From Zygnema cylindricum (Eukaryota; Streptophyta; Zygnematophyceae; Zygnematales; Zygnemataceae), in contig JBBHKE010002478.1 in assembly GCA_037447655.1 (NCBI GenBank), positions 1 to 24,049 of the forward strand: a DNA stretch of 24,049 nt, in the 5' to 3' direction. The position numbers and the translations under genes were made by a program. Shown piece after piece: positions 1-8,879 of the stretch; the first letter of the stretch is position 1, and each line of letters starts with the position of its first letter. A model generated the notes under the pieces. That model saw only the letters and a list, made by a program, of their open reading frames with translations. It was not told where the DNA came from and searched no databases.

Positions 1-470
1 CTTCCATACTCATATATTTGTACATGATACTTACCCCATTTTTTGAACTTCCCTCACTCTCTCCCATGGAATTCTTTCCACGATCACTTAATATTTTGAT
101 TCCTACAAAATATTTCTCCTCCCCTAAACCTTTAATTAAATATTCCTCTTCTCCCTATCTTTTGGAGCTCCCTCTTGATTTCCTTCTCCCCTTTCCATAG
201 AATCCATTGAAGTCTCCTCTTTCAACCAGTTTTGTGTCACCAAAATATCTATGAAAATATCCTCATTATTTTTACCTTTTTGAAGTACCTGCTTTCTTTT
301 TACCTCTCTTATACCTCCAAAAGTGCACTGTTGCTTTCGTGGGATTTTTGTGTACGTTTCTCTATTCTCCATTCTACCGATGTGAAAAAGCTCCAAAATT
401 TCTTCATCCTCTTTCTCCTCTTCCCCTTCTTCCTCCTCATTCACATCCCAACTTCTAATTTCTTCTAAAA
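1..470 (-). other. Internal region of gag-bearing element A, downstream of the zinc knuckle
   Basis: This is the minus-strand continuation of element A past its gag zinc knuckle, running off the window edge. A minus-strand open frame at 136-477 contains a strongly acidic stretch (Glu-rich, about residues 14-30), but no protease or other domain was recognised. The first 62 bases recur exactly at 2989-3050, so this segment belongs to the same internal region as that between LTR B and LTR A. The plus strand is pyrimidine-rich, and plus-strand open frames here are compositional shadows. I cannot assign a function. Confidence 0.45.
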
Positions 471-1487
471 ATGGCATTCTGCCATATAGTGATCCGGTTC
501 CCTACAAAAGAAGCAAACCCCTCATTTCGGAGCTCCCTTTTCTTTTCCTCTTCCTCTCTTTCCACCAAAATTCCGATAAGGCTTATCTTTTTCTTTCTTC
601 CTCTCATCACGCTTCCGCCAATCACCATCATTCCTCTCGTCACGCTTGCGCTAGTCACCACCAGTTGTCAGTGCATTCACCCTATCACTTCCCCTACGAA
701 GCTCCAAAGTGCTTTCCCTCACAAGAATCATCCCCATGGTAATGCTCCAAGTCCATGAGGAGTAGTCCATTTCGTGTATACGATCAATGATGCTTTTGTA
801 CTCATCTGGGAGTTTCATGATAAGTGTGTTAATCTTTCTCACCTCAGATTCTACATATCGTGCACTAGCAAACTTAACATATAATGCAACAATATCATTG
901 CAAAACTCTACCATGCTACCGCCTTTATAAACATAGGCCTTTATTTCCTGTTTTACTAATTGTTGCCTCTGTATAGTCTCACTCTTATAAATCTGAATTA
1001 GTGTTTCCCAAATTTCTGAAGACTTGGTTAGGTTAATAAGAGTGATAGCTATGGACTTAGACACGTTTCTAAGTATGAGATGTTTTGCTATAATGTTTTT
1101 GTACTCCCAAATTTTACTGTCGTTTTCTTCAGTTTTTGGTTTAGCTATAACCCCTACAAGTGGAATTGTAGGAGAGAGCCTAGCTCCCCTCACCACAAGT
1201 GTTCCTTTACCCTTCTCCCTTTTTCCCTCTTCCATGGCAATAATTTCCCTTTCACCTTCCGTTGCATCTGAACTCAATTTGGTTTTCTTGGAAGCCCCAA
1301 TTGAATCTCCATAGTGAGTTCCACCGAAGCCCGGTGGCGGACACCTCACTTGTCAAGAAACAATTCCCAATAAGTGCTTTTCGAAAAGCAATCCCGCCAT
1401 TGTAAATTTCCAGTAAAAGAAGTCAGTTCCATCAAACATAGGAACCCTAGATGGTGGGCCCATAACGTGAAATTTTATAGGTTCCAT
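471..1487 (-). pseudogene. gag: Copia-type gag (UBN2/Retrotran_gag_2-like), copy A, degenerate
   Basis: Nucleocapsid/capsid precursor of an LTR retrotransposon. The probable start is the ATG at 1487-1485 directly inside the LTR, or the in-frame ATG at 1463-1461, whose following residues (MG-PSRVP-FxG) are conserved in gag copy E. The N-terminal part reads MFDGTDFFYWKFTM, the usual Copia gag opening with a Tyr-Trp-Lys motif. The middle contains IWEYKNIIAKHLILRN and EIWETLIQIYKSETIQ, typical of the UBN2-like gag domain. The frame is interrupted by TGA at 1355-1353 (the related copy has Arg), TAG at 653-651 and a TGA between these and the knuckle. The same frame still reaches a basic Lys/Arg-rich linker and a CCHC zinc knuckle at 474-515, and stops soon after it. 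No protease or polymerase follows inside the window, so this copy cannot have been autonomous as seen. Confidence 0.85.
474..515 (-). other. CCHC zinc knuckle of gag copy A
   Basis: The minus strand encodes CFFCREPDHYMAEC, an exact C-x2-C-x4-H-x4-C nucleocapsid knuckle. It is in the same frame as gag at 651-1463 although stop codons separate them, so it marks the original gag C-terminus. Confidence 0.9.
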
Positions 1488-1983
1488 TTCCCCACAAAAA
1501 TCGCAGACCTACAGAAGCTTATCTAGATATTGCCGACTCCAAGTTTAAACAAACCCAAATGACTGACACCTTGACAATCAGAACTCGTATACAACTTCAC
1601 CCCTATGAAAGAAGACTTTTTGTGTGCTCAGTTTCACCACAGAATGCAAAACTTGAACATGTGTTTTGGACAATATTCCCCACTTAGACTTTCCCTTAGG
1701 AATGCCCCCACCCTGGAAAGCAAAACCTCTGACCGACTACACCCCTATGTAGCTTTGACTCCCTTGAGTCTGAAGCAAAAAAAATCACTAAATTTGCTCC
1801 CCTGAGCAGTTAGTAATGGCTGGCCAAAGATGGGCTATAAATACAAAAGGTCACTTGGAGAGAGGCGCCTCCAACACGCTAAGTCACTTAACTCCTAATC
1901 ACAACTACCAACTACACTACCCTCGGCCAATGAAAAGAGAGTATAGTATAAGAAGGTACAGTGGCTGATTGTACTTCTTGTAC

Positions 1984-2003
1984 GGCCATTGTACAACATG
2001 GCC
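1984..2003. promoter_or_regulatory. Conserved 20-bp near-palindrome in the LTR
   Basis: GGCCATTGTACAACATGGCC is almost its own reverse complement and follows TGTAC. It is unchanged at 4248-4267 (LTR B) and 13053-13072 (LTR D), slightly changed at 11023-11042 (LTR C), and degenerate near 14770 (LTR E). It lies in U3 in the minus orientation, upstream of the TATA-like element. Conservation in divergent LTRs suggests a protein-binding site; the binder is unknown. Confidence 0.5.
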
Positions 2004-2071
2004 TTCTGGTTGACACTTGTCAACATGGGAGCCATCGTTCCTCCTCCCATCTTTTCCGGCGACCAATAATG

Positions 2072-2087
2072 TGGCACCACGTGGCAC
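2072..2087. promoter_or_regulatory. CACGTG (G-box-like) motif in LTR A
   Basis: A CACGTG core occurs here. It recurs in LTR B, in LTR C (near 11053) and twice in LTR D (near 13082 and 13147). G-boxes bind plant bZIP and bHLH factors. Repetition at comparable positions in U3 makes a regulatory role plausible, but a 6-bp core alone is weak evidence. Confidence 0.35.
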
Positions 2088-2308
2088 AACGCGCCGCTAT
2101 TACTGAAAACCGCCAAATATTCATTCGAGTTTGGCGAGGGCAACGTCGTCCATCCGATCATGAATTTTACACGGTTAGATTCGCGTCCGCGATCGCCGTT
2201 TGACTATGATGTCGTTTCGTCAAATTGGTCTGTTTAAGTGAAAGTGACGTTTGCGTGACACTTTAATTAATCGCCGAATCACAAACGTGTATCGTTTCGT
2301 TAACGCAT

Positions 2309-2360
2309 TAATGGTTAAGGCGTACGTTTATAAAGTACTTTGTAGACTCGAGTTCAAATC
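2309..2360 (+). other. tRNA-like A-box/B-box module in LTR A (not a functional tRNA)
   Basis: The plus strand has ATGGTTAAGGCG, resembling an A box of serine/leucine-type tRNAs, then 27 bases later GAGTTCAAATC, resembling a B box. Equivalent modules lie at 4573-4624, 11419-11473, 13453-13513 and 15139-15191. No acceptor stem can be formed, so it is not called a tRNA gene. It may be a fixed SINE remnant or a Pol III-like internal promoter opposite to gag. Confidence 0.45.
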
Positions 2361-2539
2361 TTGTTAAAGGCAACTTTTGGCAATCTATCAATCAGACTGC
2401 CTGTTTTTTTCTGACTATGGCGGCAGCCATGGTGACTCTCTCTCTCTCTTCACTCTAGAGTCTAAATTAAGAAGTAAATATTAATTACTTCTTTTCAACA
2501 TAGACAAATACAAACCTAGAAAATACACACATTTTAACA

Positions 2540-2645
2540 CTCCCATTATTTTCTAGTCTACTTCTCTTTCACCTTTCTCTTAATAACAAAACACAATTAT
2601 ATATATAATTTTTTCTTTTCTTTTTCCTTTTTCTTTTCCCCTCAT
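2540..2645 (-). promoter_or_regulatory. Polypurine tract region upstream of LTR A
   Basis: On the minus strand this reads as long purine runs (complement of the pyrimidine-rich 2606-2644 and 2561-2580) and ends AATAATGGGAG directly before the TG of LTR A. That is the expected position for the plus-strand primer of reverse transcription at a 3' LTR. Confidence 0.55.
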
Positions 2646-3050
2646 AAAACTTTCAGTGAATACCCCCGTATTTGAAACAGTGTATTAGATAAAGCGAAAT
2701 AATAAATGCATCACACATTTTAATTTGCATGCCATTTTTCATAAATCCGGGCTTTTGGAGCAAGGATTTTATCCTCCTCATTTGTTTTTGATCCGAGCAA
2801 AGTCTAGATTCCCACTTGCATTTCAAACAGCAAGCCCCATCCCCAACTTGCAACACACCCAAATGCTAACCCTTTTACAAGCACACCGTCATAAATCGCA
2901 TCACTCCCATTAGTGATGTCAAATCCATTACCCCCCAAATTTATCTTAAAATCACGAGTCCCCACTAAGTTTCTCATAAAATCTACATCTTCCATACTCA
3001 TATATTTGTACATGATACTTACCCCATTTTTTGAACTTCCCTCACTCTCT
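2646..3050 (-). other. Short internal region between truncated gag B and LTR A
   Basis: Non-gag internal sequence of the B-A unit. Its left end carries no recognised domain. Positions 2989-3050 are identical to 1-62. A minus frame at 2804-3064 crosses the deletion junction at 3050/3051 and matches no family I know. The element therefore goes from truncated gag to the 3' LTR with no protease, RT or integrase. Confidence 0.5.
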
Positions 3051-3751
3051 GCTTTTGTACTCATCTGGGAGTTTCATGATAAGTGTGTTAATCTTTCTCA
3101 CCTCAGATTCTACATATCGGTGCACTAGCAAACTTAACATATAATGCAACAATATCATTGCAAAACTCTACCATGCTACCCGGCCTTTATAAACATAGGC
3201 CTTTATTTCCTGTTTTACTAATTGTTGCCCTCTGTATAGTCTCACTCTTATAAATCTGAATTAGTGTTTCCCAAATTTCTGAAGACTTGGTTAGGTTAAT
3301 AAGAGTGATAGCTATGGACTTAGACACGTTTCTAAGTATGAGATGTTTTGCTATAATGTTTTTGTACTCCCAAATTTTACTGTCGTTTTCTTCAGTTTTT
3401 GGTTTAGCTATAACCCCCTACAAGTGGAATTGTAGGAGAGAGCCTAGCTCCCCTCACCACAAGTGTTCCTTTACCCTTCTCCCTTTTTCCCTCTTCCATG
3501 GCAATAATTTCCCTTTCACCTTCCGTTGCATCTGAACTCAATTTGGTTTTCTTGGAAGCCCCAATTGAATCTCCATAGTGAGTTCCACCGAAGCCCGGTG
3601 GCGGACACCTCACTTGTCAAGAAACAATTCCCAATAAGTGCTTTTCGAAAAGCAATCCCGCCATTGTAAATTTCCAGTAAAAGAAGTCAGTTCCATCAAA
3701 CATAGGAACCCTAGATGGTGGGCCCATAACGTGAAATTTTATAGGTTCCAT
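3051..3751 (-). pseudogene. gag: Copia-type gag, copy B, truncated and frameshifted
   Basis: Second copy of the gag at 471-1487. The start equivalents are ATG 3751-3749 and 3727-3725. The N-terminal half is identical to copy A, including the TGA near 3619-3617. From about 3420 down to 3119 it differs from A only by single inserted bases in short runs (near 3119, 3180, 3230 and 3415), each shifting the frame. At 3051 the gag is cut and joined to sequence equal to 1-62, which removes its C-terminal domain and zinc knuckle. It is a dead copy. The insertion-only pattern could be biological decay or sequencing error. Confidence 0.85.
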
Positions 3752-4805
3752 TTCCCCACAAAAATCGCAGACCTACAGAAGCTTATCTAGATATTGCCGA
3801 CTCCAAGTTTAAACAAACCCAAATGACTGACACCTTGACAATCAGAACTCGTATACAACTTCACCCCTATGAAAGAAGACTTTTTGTGTGCTCAGTTTCA
3901 CCACAGAATGCAAAACTTGAACATGTGTTTTGGACAATATTCCCCACTTAGACTTTCCCTTAGGAATGCCCCCACCCTGGAAAGCAAAACCTCTGACCGA
4001 CTACACCCCTATGTAGCTTTGACTCCCTTGAGTCTGAAGCAAAAAAAATCACTAAATTTGCTCCCCTGAGCAGTTAGTAATGGCTGGCCAAAGATGGGCT
4101 ATAAATACAAAAGGTCACTTGGAGAGAGGCGCCTCCAACACGCTAAGTCACTTAACTCCTAATCACAACTACCAACTACACTACCCTCGGCCAATGAAAA
4201 GAGAGTATAGTATAAGAAGGTACAGTGGCTGATTGTACTTCTTGTACGGCCATTGTACAACATGGCCTTCTGGTTGACACTTGTCAACATGGGAGCCATC
4301 GTTCCTCCTCCCATCTTTTCCGGCGACCAATAATGTGGCACCACGTGGCACAACGCGCCGCTATTACTGAAAACCGCCAAATATTCATTCGAGTTTGGCG
4401 AGGGCAACGTCGTCCATCCGATCATGAATTTTACACGGTTAGATTCGCGTCCGCGATCGCCGTTTGACTATGATGTCGTTTCGTCAAATTGGTCTGTTTA
4501 AGTGAAAGTGACGTTTGCGTGACACTTTAATTAATCGCCGAATCACAAACGTGTATCGTTTCGTTAACGCATTAATGGTTAAGGCGTACGTTTATAAAGT
4601 ACTCCGTAGACCCGAGTTCAAATCGTGTTAAGGGCAACTTATAGTAATCTATCAATCTGACTGCCTGTTTCTTTCTGACTATGGCGGCAGCCATGGTGAC
4701 TCTCTCTCTCTCTCTTCACTCTAGAGTCTAAATTAAGAAGTGAATATTAATTATTTCTTTTCAACATAGACAAATTCAAACCTAGAAAATACACACATTT
4801 TAACA
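3752..4805 (-). repeat. LTR B (family A-E), ~1054 bp
   Basis: It has the same structure as LTR A and begins TGTTAAAATG on the minus strand at 4805. It is identical to LTR A from the gag side up to about 4603, then about 6 percent different over the outer 200 bp. The sequence immediately outside (minus GTACTTGCGGTC) is not purine-rich, so B looks like the 5' LTR of the B-A unit with its outer edge at the original insertion site. It contains the palindrome at 4248-4267 and the tRNA-like module at 4573-4624. Confidence 0.8.
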
Positions 4806-5125
4806 GACCGCAAGTACGGTCCACTTTGTCGTCGCGCGAATTTCAGAAACTGTAAGTCGTACGGTCGACGTGAAATGATCGAAGTCACCGTCGGCGGGAA
4901 TCGCGGAAAATATATATAGTACGGTAAGTTTGTTTGTACTGACGTGAATTTGAACATGAGTTGTCGGCGGAAAATCTTGGAGAAATAAATAAGTACAGTC
5001 GACGTGAATCGACCCGTTTCACTATCGTCGAAAATCCCATAAAATATAAGTCGTACGGTACAAGTCGTCGCGGAAATCTCGAGAACTATATGTAGTACAG
5101 TACAACTCGTACGGTCCTGCGAAAC
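4806..5125. repeat. Degenerate repeat block rich in GTACGGT/GTACAGT
   Basis: About seven copies of GTACGGT or GTACAGT occur in 320 bp (near 4813, 4858, 4919, 4994, 5053, 5096 and 5109). They are interspersed with GTCGACGTGAA (twice, ~135 bp apart) and GGAAA/TATAT segments. Units are irregular, so this is an eroded tandem array rather than a clean satellite. It is CpG-rich compared with its surroundings. No coding frame was recognised. Confidence 0.55.
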
Positions 5126-5651
5126 TCAAATAACACCAAAATAGAAATTAGTGTGGCGGTTGCCTGTCTTAACACCTAAATATAAACAATTAGAATGGCC
5201 GACGAGATGCGGCATGACAGCTGTGGTGCATGTGTCAAACAACGTTAAGATGCATGCAATATTATCAGCTATGCTCCACTTAAACCCAAATGATGAAAAT
5301 ATATTGTGAATGAAATAAGACATGAAAGAGAAAAATGAATAAAAATAACGACAGGCAAGGTGGAAGAAAAAGAAAGGTCAACGACTTAGCTGGTTATGGT
5401 TAGGTCGGTTTATTCCTCCCCCCTGCTCTTTAGCCGACAGAGGAGCTAGCCAACACGACCGGAAGCTCGCAACATCTGTGGCAAAACCAATGACCATGCG
5501 TAACTGCCAACAACGGTGGCACTTAACATTCCATGTGAAACCCCTGATTGCAATGATCACAAAGTAACATGGTTGTTTCCCCGTCCGATTGATGACAAAA
5601 GGTACATGCCGTCGCCTCCGTAATCGGCATCCGCATAGGATCCATATCCTG
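5126..5651. other. 3' flank of the methyltransferase element, no gene seen
   Basis: This lies downstream (minus orientation) of the integrase stop. Short frames here have no family resemblance. No LTR matching any other in the window and no clear polypurine tract were seen, so the 3' end of the element is unresolved. Confidence 0.4.
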
Positions 5652-6968
5652 CTACAAATTTGGTAAGTAACATGGAGCATAATTCTTGGAGTGCTCTCGA
5701 AAAGTCCGTGTGTCCGCTCCTTGTAATCCCAACATTCCGTTCGGATCCACCTTGATGATCCGTAGGATGTGTGCGGAAACATCAGTGTCAAAAGTGTCGA
5801 AAGATTGCCTGCGAAGATAAACATAGTCTCCTACCCGATAGGGCATCTGTTGCGGCCTGTAATTGCCGCTTCGAGTGGTGGCAAACCGAAGTGTGTCCCG
5901 ATGCAAGGCAATCTGCAGGTTATCAAAAGCCATAGGCATTTCACGGGCAAAGAGAAAAGCACGACGAGTGAGTTCTTCCAAAAATATGGTGTCAGACATC
6001 AGCGGAAGTGGAAAGCTTGCAGCTTTCTGAATATTGTGATCAAGCAACGGTTGTCGCCCAAATAAAACATAAGACGTGTTGAAATTAGCCAGATTAGCTT
6101 GAACTGACATACGATATCCCATGGTAATGTAGCCGAGGGACTCGTCCCAAACCGAAATGTGTTTCTCTAAGCAATGCTTACGCAAGGGACGCTTAAATGT
6201 TTGGACTGCTTGTTCAGCCAGGCCATCGGCCTGGGGGTGATCCTGACTAGTACGGCGATGATCGATGAGAGCCTCATCAAGCATCTCCTGAAATTCTCCC
6301 CGAAATTCTGTACCTTGATCCGTAAGGACCTCGGCTGGGGCACCGTATCTCATAATGACATGTTCTTTAAAAGTTGCGGTGGTTAACTTAGCTGTCTTGT
6401 GGGGCACGGCTAGGACTTCTACCCACTTACTGAAATTTTTGATCATAATCATGATATATTGTTTCCCTCAACGTGAGATGGGAAAAGATTTTGCCAGATC
6501 GACCGACCATCGATAGAATAAACCCCTAATGGGTAGAGGTTGGAGTGAAGTCTGCCGATTAGAGAAAGAAGCTCGGAGGCGGTCACAGGTGGCACACTTG
6601 TGTAGAATAGCAGCGCCATCAGCTTGAATTCTTGACCACCAATACCGTGCCTGAACTAGACTTAACGTCCGCTTGGTACCTTATTGACCAAGCTCATTGT
6701 GAATCTGCTCAATGAGAGAAAGACCCTCGATAGGCCGTGGAACGTGCCTATGGCTTCCGTCTGCTAAAAACGGAACTAAAGATCCTCCGAGCCAAAGGTA
6801 ACTTTTGGCCCACTTTTTCACTCTGTCTTCTTCATCAGAGGTAGTGTCGGACCTGAAGGTCTGGGAGGATAGGAAAAGAATGAGAGGCCCATCACGCCAA
6901 GGATCTGTGGCGGGACGGGTGTTCGGAATAGAGGCCAGGCAGTAAGTAAGATAAGAACCCATTGACAT
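5652..6968 (-). pseudogene. Integrase of the methyltransferase element
   Basis: The zinc-binding N-terminal region has IEQIHNELG at about 6710-6685, a stop (6683-6681) at the usual second His, and CATC near 6600-6590. The catalytic core has Asp in SVDLAK (6500-6498), Asp in LTDQGTEF (6320-6318) and Glu in DGLAEQAV (6215-6213), with 34 residues between the last two. That is one fewer than the usual 35, so a codon may be lost. The DHPQADGLAE motif differs from the HPQTDGQTE of the other Gypsy relic here, so the lineages are distinct. The C-terminal tail (YRVGDYVYLRRQ) resembles the post-core module before it stops at 5652. No clear chromodomain was recognised. Confidence 0.87.
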
Positions 6969-7039
6969 GACGGGAAAATCGTCGTCATCGAAATCCTGTC
7001 AAACTTCGTTATCTGTCGTTCGGGGCAAAGGATTTCGGG

Positions 7040-7382
7040 AAATTCCGTCTGCGTTTAGACAAAGCAGACCGGGTCGGTGAATTATTTCAACGTCATATTC
7101 TTGTAATATTAAAGCCCATCAGGCTAGCTTCCCGGAAAACTTATCGTTCGTCATCAGCCAATGTAAGGGTTGATGGTCAATTAGGAGTGTGAAAGGTTTT
7201 CCGTACAAATAATGGCGAAAGTGAACGACTCCCCAAACCGCGGCTAAACACTCTCCTCCGTAGCAACTATAATTTGATTCAACCCGATTATTGTTTCTTC
7301 TTGCGTAAGCAACTACATATTCCTCTCCGATCAACTCTTTTTCTGTCAAGATGGCAGCGATTCCGGGTTTCCCAAAATCTGT
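7040..7382 (-). pseudogene. RNase H domain of the methyltransferase element
   Basis: Reading continues in the RT frame across the TAA at 7383-7381: TDFGKPGIAAILTEKEL (first catalytic Asp), then SCYGGECLAAVWGVVHFRHY (catalytic Glu region) and LLIDHQPLHWL (catalytic Asp). A TGA at 7121-7119 interrupts just before WALILQEYDVEIIHRPG and NADGISRNP, the normal end of a Gypsy RNase H. The TGA stands where related domains have Arg, consistent with a C-to-T change at CGA. It degrades the RNA strand of the RNA/DNA hybrid. Confidence 0.85.
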
Positions 7383-8416
7383 TTAGAGACAAAAAAGGAG
7401 TTTGTGATTGGGAGGACGGAGAATTGGAGCACTCGATAAGGCGGTTTTTAATTTTTGAAATGCGGAAATCTGATCAGGACCCCATATAAACGCCACTTCC
7501 TTCTTGAGAAGGTCGTTCAACGGAGATGCGATGGTGCTAAAATTAGATACAAACCTGCGATAATAATTAGCTAGTCCGAGAAAGGCTCGCAGACTTGTGA
7601 GGTGATAATAATTAGCAAGTCCGACAAAGGCTCGCAGACTTGTGAGGTCCGTGGGAGCAAGCAATTTACTGATTGCCTCTACCTTTGCTTCGAGAGGAGT
7701 GATCCCCTCAGCCGAGATAAAATGGCCGAGGTAAGGCACTCCCTCGGCTCCAAAGGTGCATTTCGCTGGATGACATTTTAATCCGACCTTTTTTAATTCA
7801 GTCAATACCCATTTGATCTGAGCAGCGTGCTCTTCGATAGTAACAGAGGCAATGATGAGGTCATCGATGTAACACTTAGCAAACTTACAACCTCCAAGGA
7901 CTGAGTCCATCACTTTTTGAAATACCGTTGGAGCGTTTTTCATTCGAATGGCATAACGGCCCATTCCCATCAGCCGTCACTACCCCAAAAGGCAATTTTA
8001 TGCCGGTCTTTTTCCTCTATCTCAATTTGATTAAATCCTTGACGGAGGTCAAGGATACTAAAATAATTTGCTCCGCCTACATGATCAAATATTTCTTCGG
8101 CAAGAGGCATGGGATGACGATCTTGAACTGTTCTAGCATTTAGTTCACGATAGTCACCACACATTCGACGTTCAATAAAATTACCCTCATAATCCTTTTT
8201 CCGTGGCATGACAGTGGGAGCTGCAAATGTGGAGTCTGACCGATAGATTAGGCCATCTTCCTCTAGTTCAGCACATCGCTTGTCTACCATTTCCCATTCA
8301 GTTTCTGACAAACGATGTTTCGGTTTAAATATAGGGTGATCATCTTCGAGATCTATCGACATTTTATAAGCAGTGTGACGACCCAAATCATTCATAGAAA
8401 AAGCCAAAGGCATCAA
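7383..8416 (-). pseudogene. Reverse transcriptase of the methyltransferase element
   Basis: Fingers and palm are clear: a region with DGLIYRSDSTFAAP, then CGDYRELNARTV, then LDLRQGF (about 8053-8033, first catalytic Asp), then, after a frameshift near 7975, KNAPTVFQKVMD and the catalytic YIDD at 7871-7860. The connection carries a 15-residue in-frame tandem duplication encoded by 7561-7650. It ends at TAA 7383-7381, one codon before the RNase H active-site Thr-Asp. It would make cDNA from the element RNA; this copy is inactive. Confidence 0.88.
7561..7650. repeat. 45-bp tandem duplication within RT (2 units)
   Basis: Units 7561-7605 and 7606-7650 are near identical. Each encodes LTSLRAF-GLANYY on the minus strand. 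The duplication keeps frame, so it does not itself break the RT. Confidence 0.9.
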
Positions 8417-8750
8417 TATTTCGTAAAACTACATCATTCAGTAACTCTTGTTCGGCCTTTGTTAGATTTGTGCCAAATTTCCATTTAGGAGCATCAGGAT
8501 TTTCGGTTGTCATAGCTTCCATGGCTTGTGCAAAGGCCAACTGCTCATCTGCGATAAGCGTTTGACCTAACTCGTAAGCTACAGGTGTCTGTTTAAGGCA
8601 ATTAACCAAATGATTCCACTTGCGTGTTGGAAAAGCAGCACTCCAATGAGGAGTGGGTGGAATATGCATGGGACTTGTAGACTGGACAACCGTGTATGCG
8701 GGAATAGACCAGGACATATGGCTAAGATTGAGGAAATCGTAGATAGAGAT
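8396..8750 (-). pseudogene. Linker between methyltransferase and RT
   Basis: In the methyltransferase frame just after the TAA at 8753-8751. About 110 residues are open from 8717, including a segment resembling the region before RT in Gypsy polyproteins (a helix with KAEQELLNDVVLRNIDAF). A one-base shift near 8395 moves the reading to the frame of the RT fingers. No separate domain was recognised. Confidence 0.6.
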
Positions 8751-8879
8751 TTATGGAACTGGTGGAATTGGAGAAGGAAAGAGGAAAAATTGAAATGTGG
8801 TCCCTTGGAGAGTGGTACGGAAAGATTTTCTTAGTGATGCATTCCCCCCCCCAGATGGTTGAGACGGATCTGCCTGCGA

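Larger units (their letters stand above)
792..2539. repeat. Direct duplication, copy 1 (copy 2 at 3051-4805)
   Basis: This segment of partial gag, leader and LTR recurs in the same orientation at 3051-4805, offset 2259 at the gag end and 2264 further on. From about 1157 to 2339 I saw no substitutions on reading. From 2340 to 2539 there are about a dozen differences including a 2-bp CT indel. At the gag end the differences are single inserted bases only. In copy 2 the flank homologous to 1-62 is joined directly to 792, so copy 2 lacks the equivalent of 63-791. Confidence 0.95.
1488..2539 (-). repeat. LTR A (family A-E), ~1052 bp
   Basis: On the minus strand it begins TGTTAAAATGTG at 2539, a normal TG start, and ends next to the gag ATG. 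It is homologous to LTRs B, C, D and E. Shared blocks include GACTCCCTTGAGTC near 1758, a TATA-like element at 1835-1842 that reads as TATA on both strands, the palindrome at 1984-2003, a tRNA-like module at 2309-2360, and a block ending in CCTAGAAAATAC just before the outer terminus. The minus sequence just outside 2539 is purine-rich, as expected for a polypurine tract, so A is placed as the 3' LTR of the B-A unit as well as the 5' LTR of the leftmost gag copy. The inner boundary is inferred from homology. Confidence 0.8.

Noticed and set aside
471-758. Plus-strand open frame
   Set aside because: Antisense to the gag zinc-knuckle and linker region; Ser/Pro-rich composition reflects a purine-rich opposite strand.
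1961-2203. Plus-strand frame repeated at 4225-4467
   Set aside because: Lies inside the LTR, is kept only because the LTR is duplicated, and has no family resemblance.
2435-2452. CT microsatellite in LTR A (and B)
   Set aside because: Short, ordinary simple repeat; differs by one CT unit between A and B.
4159-4425. Minus-strand frame in LTR B, same as 1895-2161
   Set aside because: U3 sequence; not conserved as a frame in LTRs C, D or E.
3752-4805. LTR B as the 3' LTR of the methyltransferase element
   Set aside because: About 850 bp of unrelated sequence separate it from the integrase stop, no polypurine tract lies at its edge, and gag follows it. Possible but unsupported.
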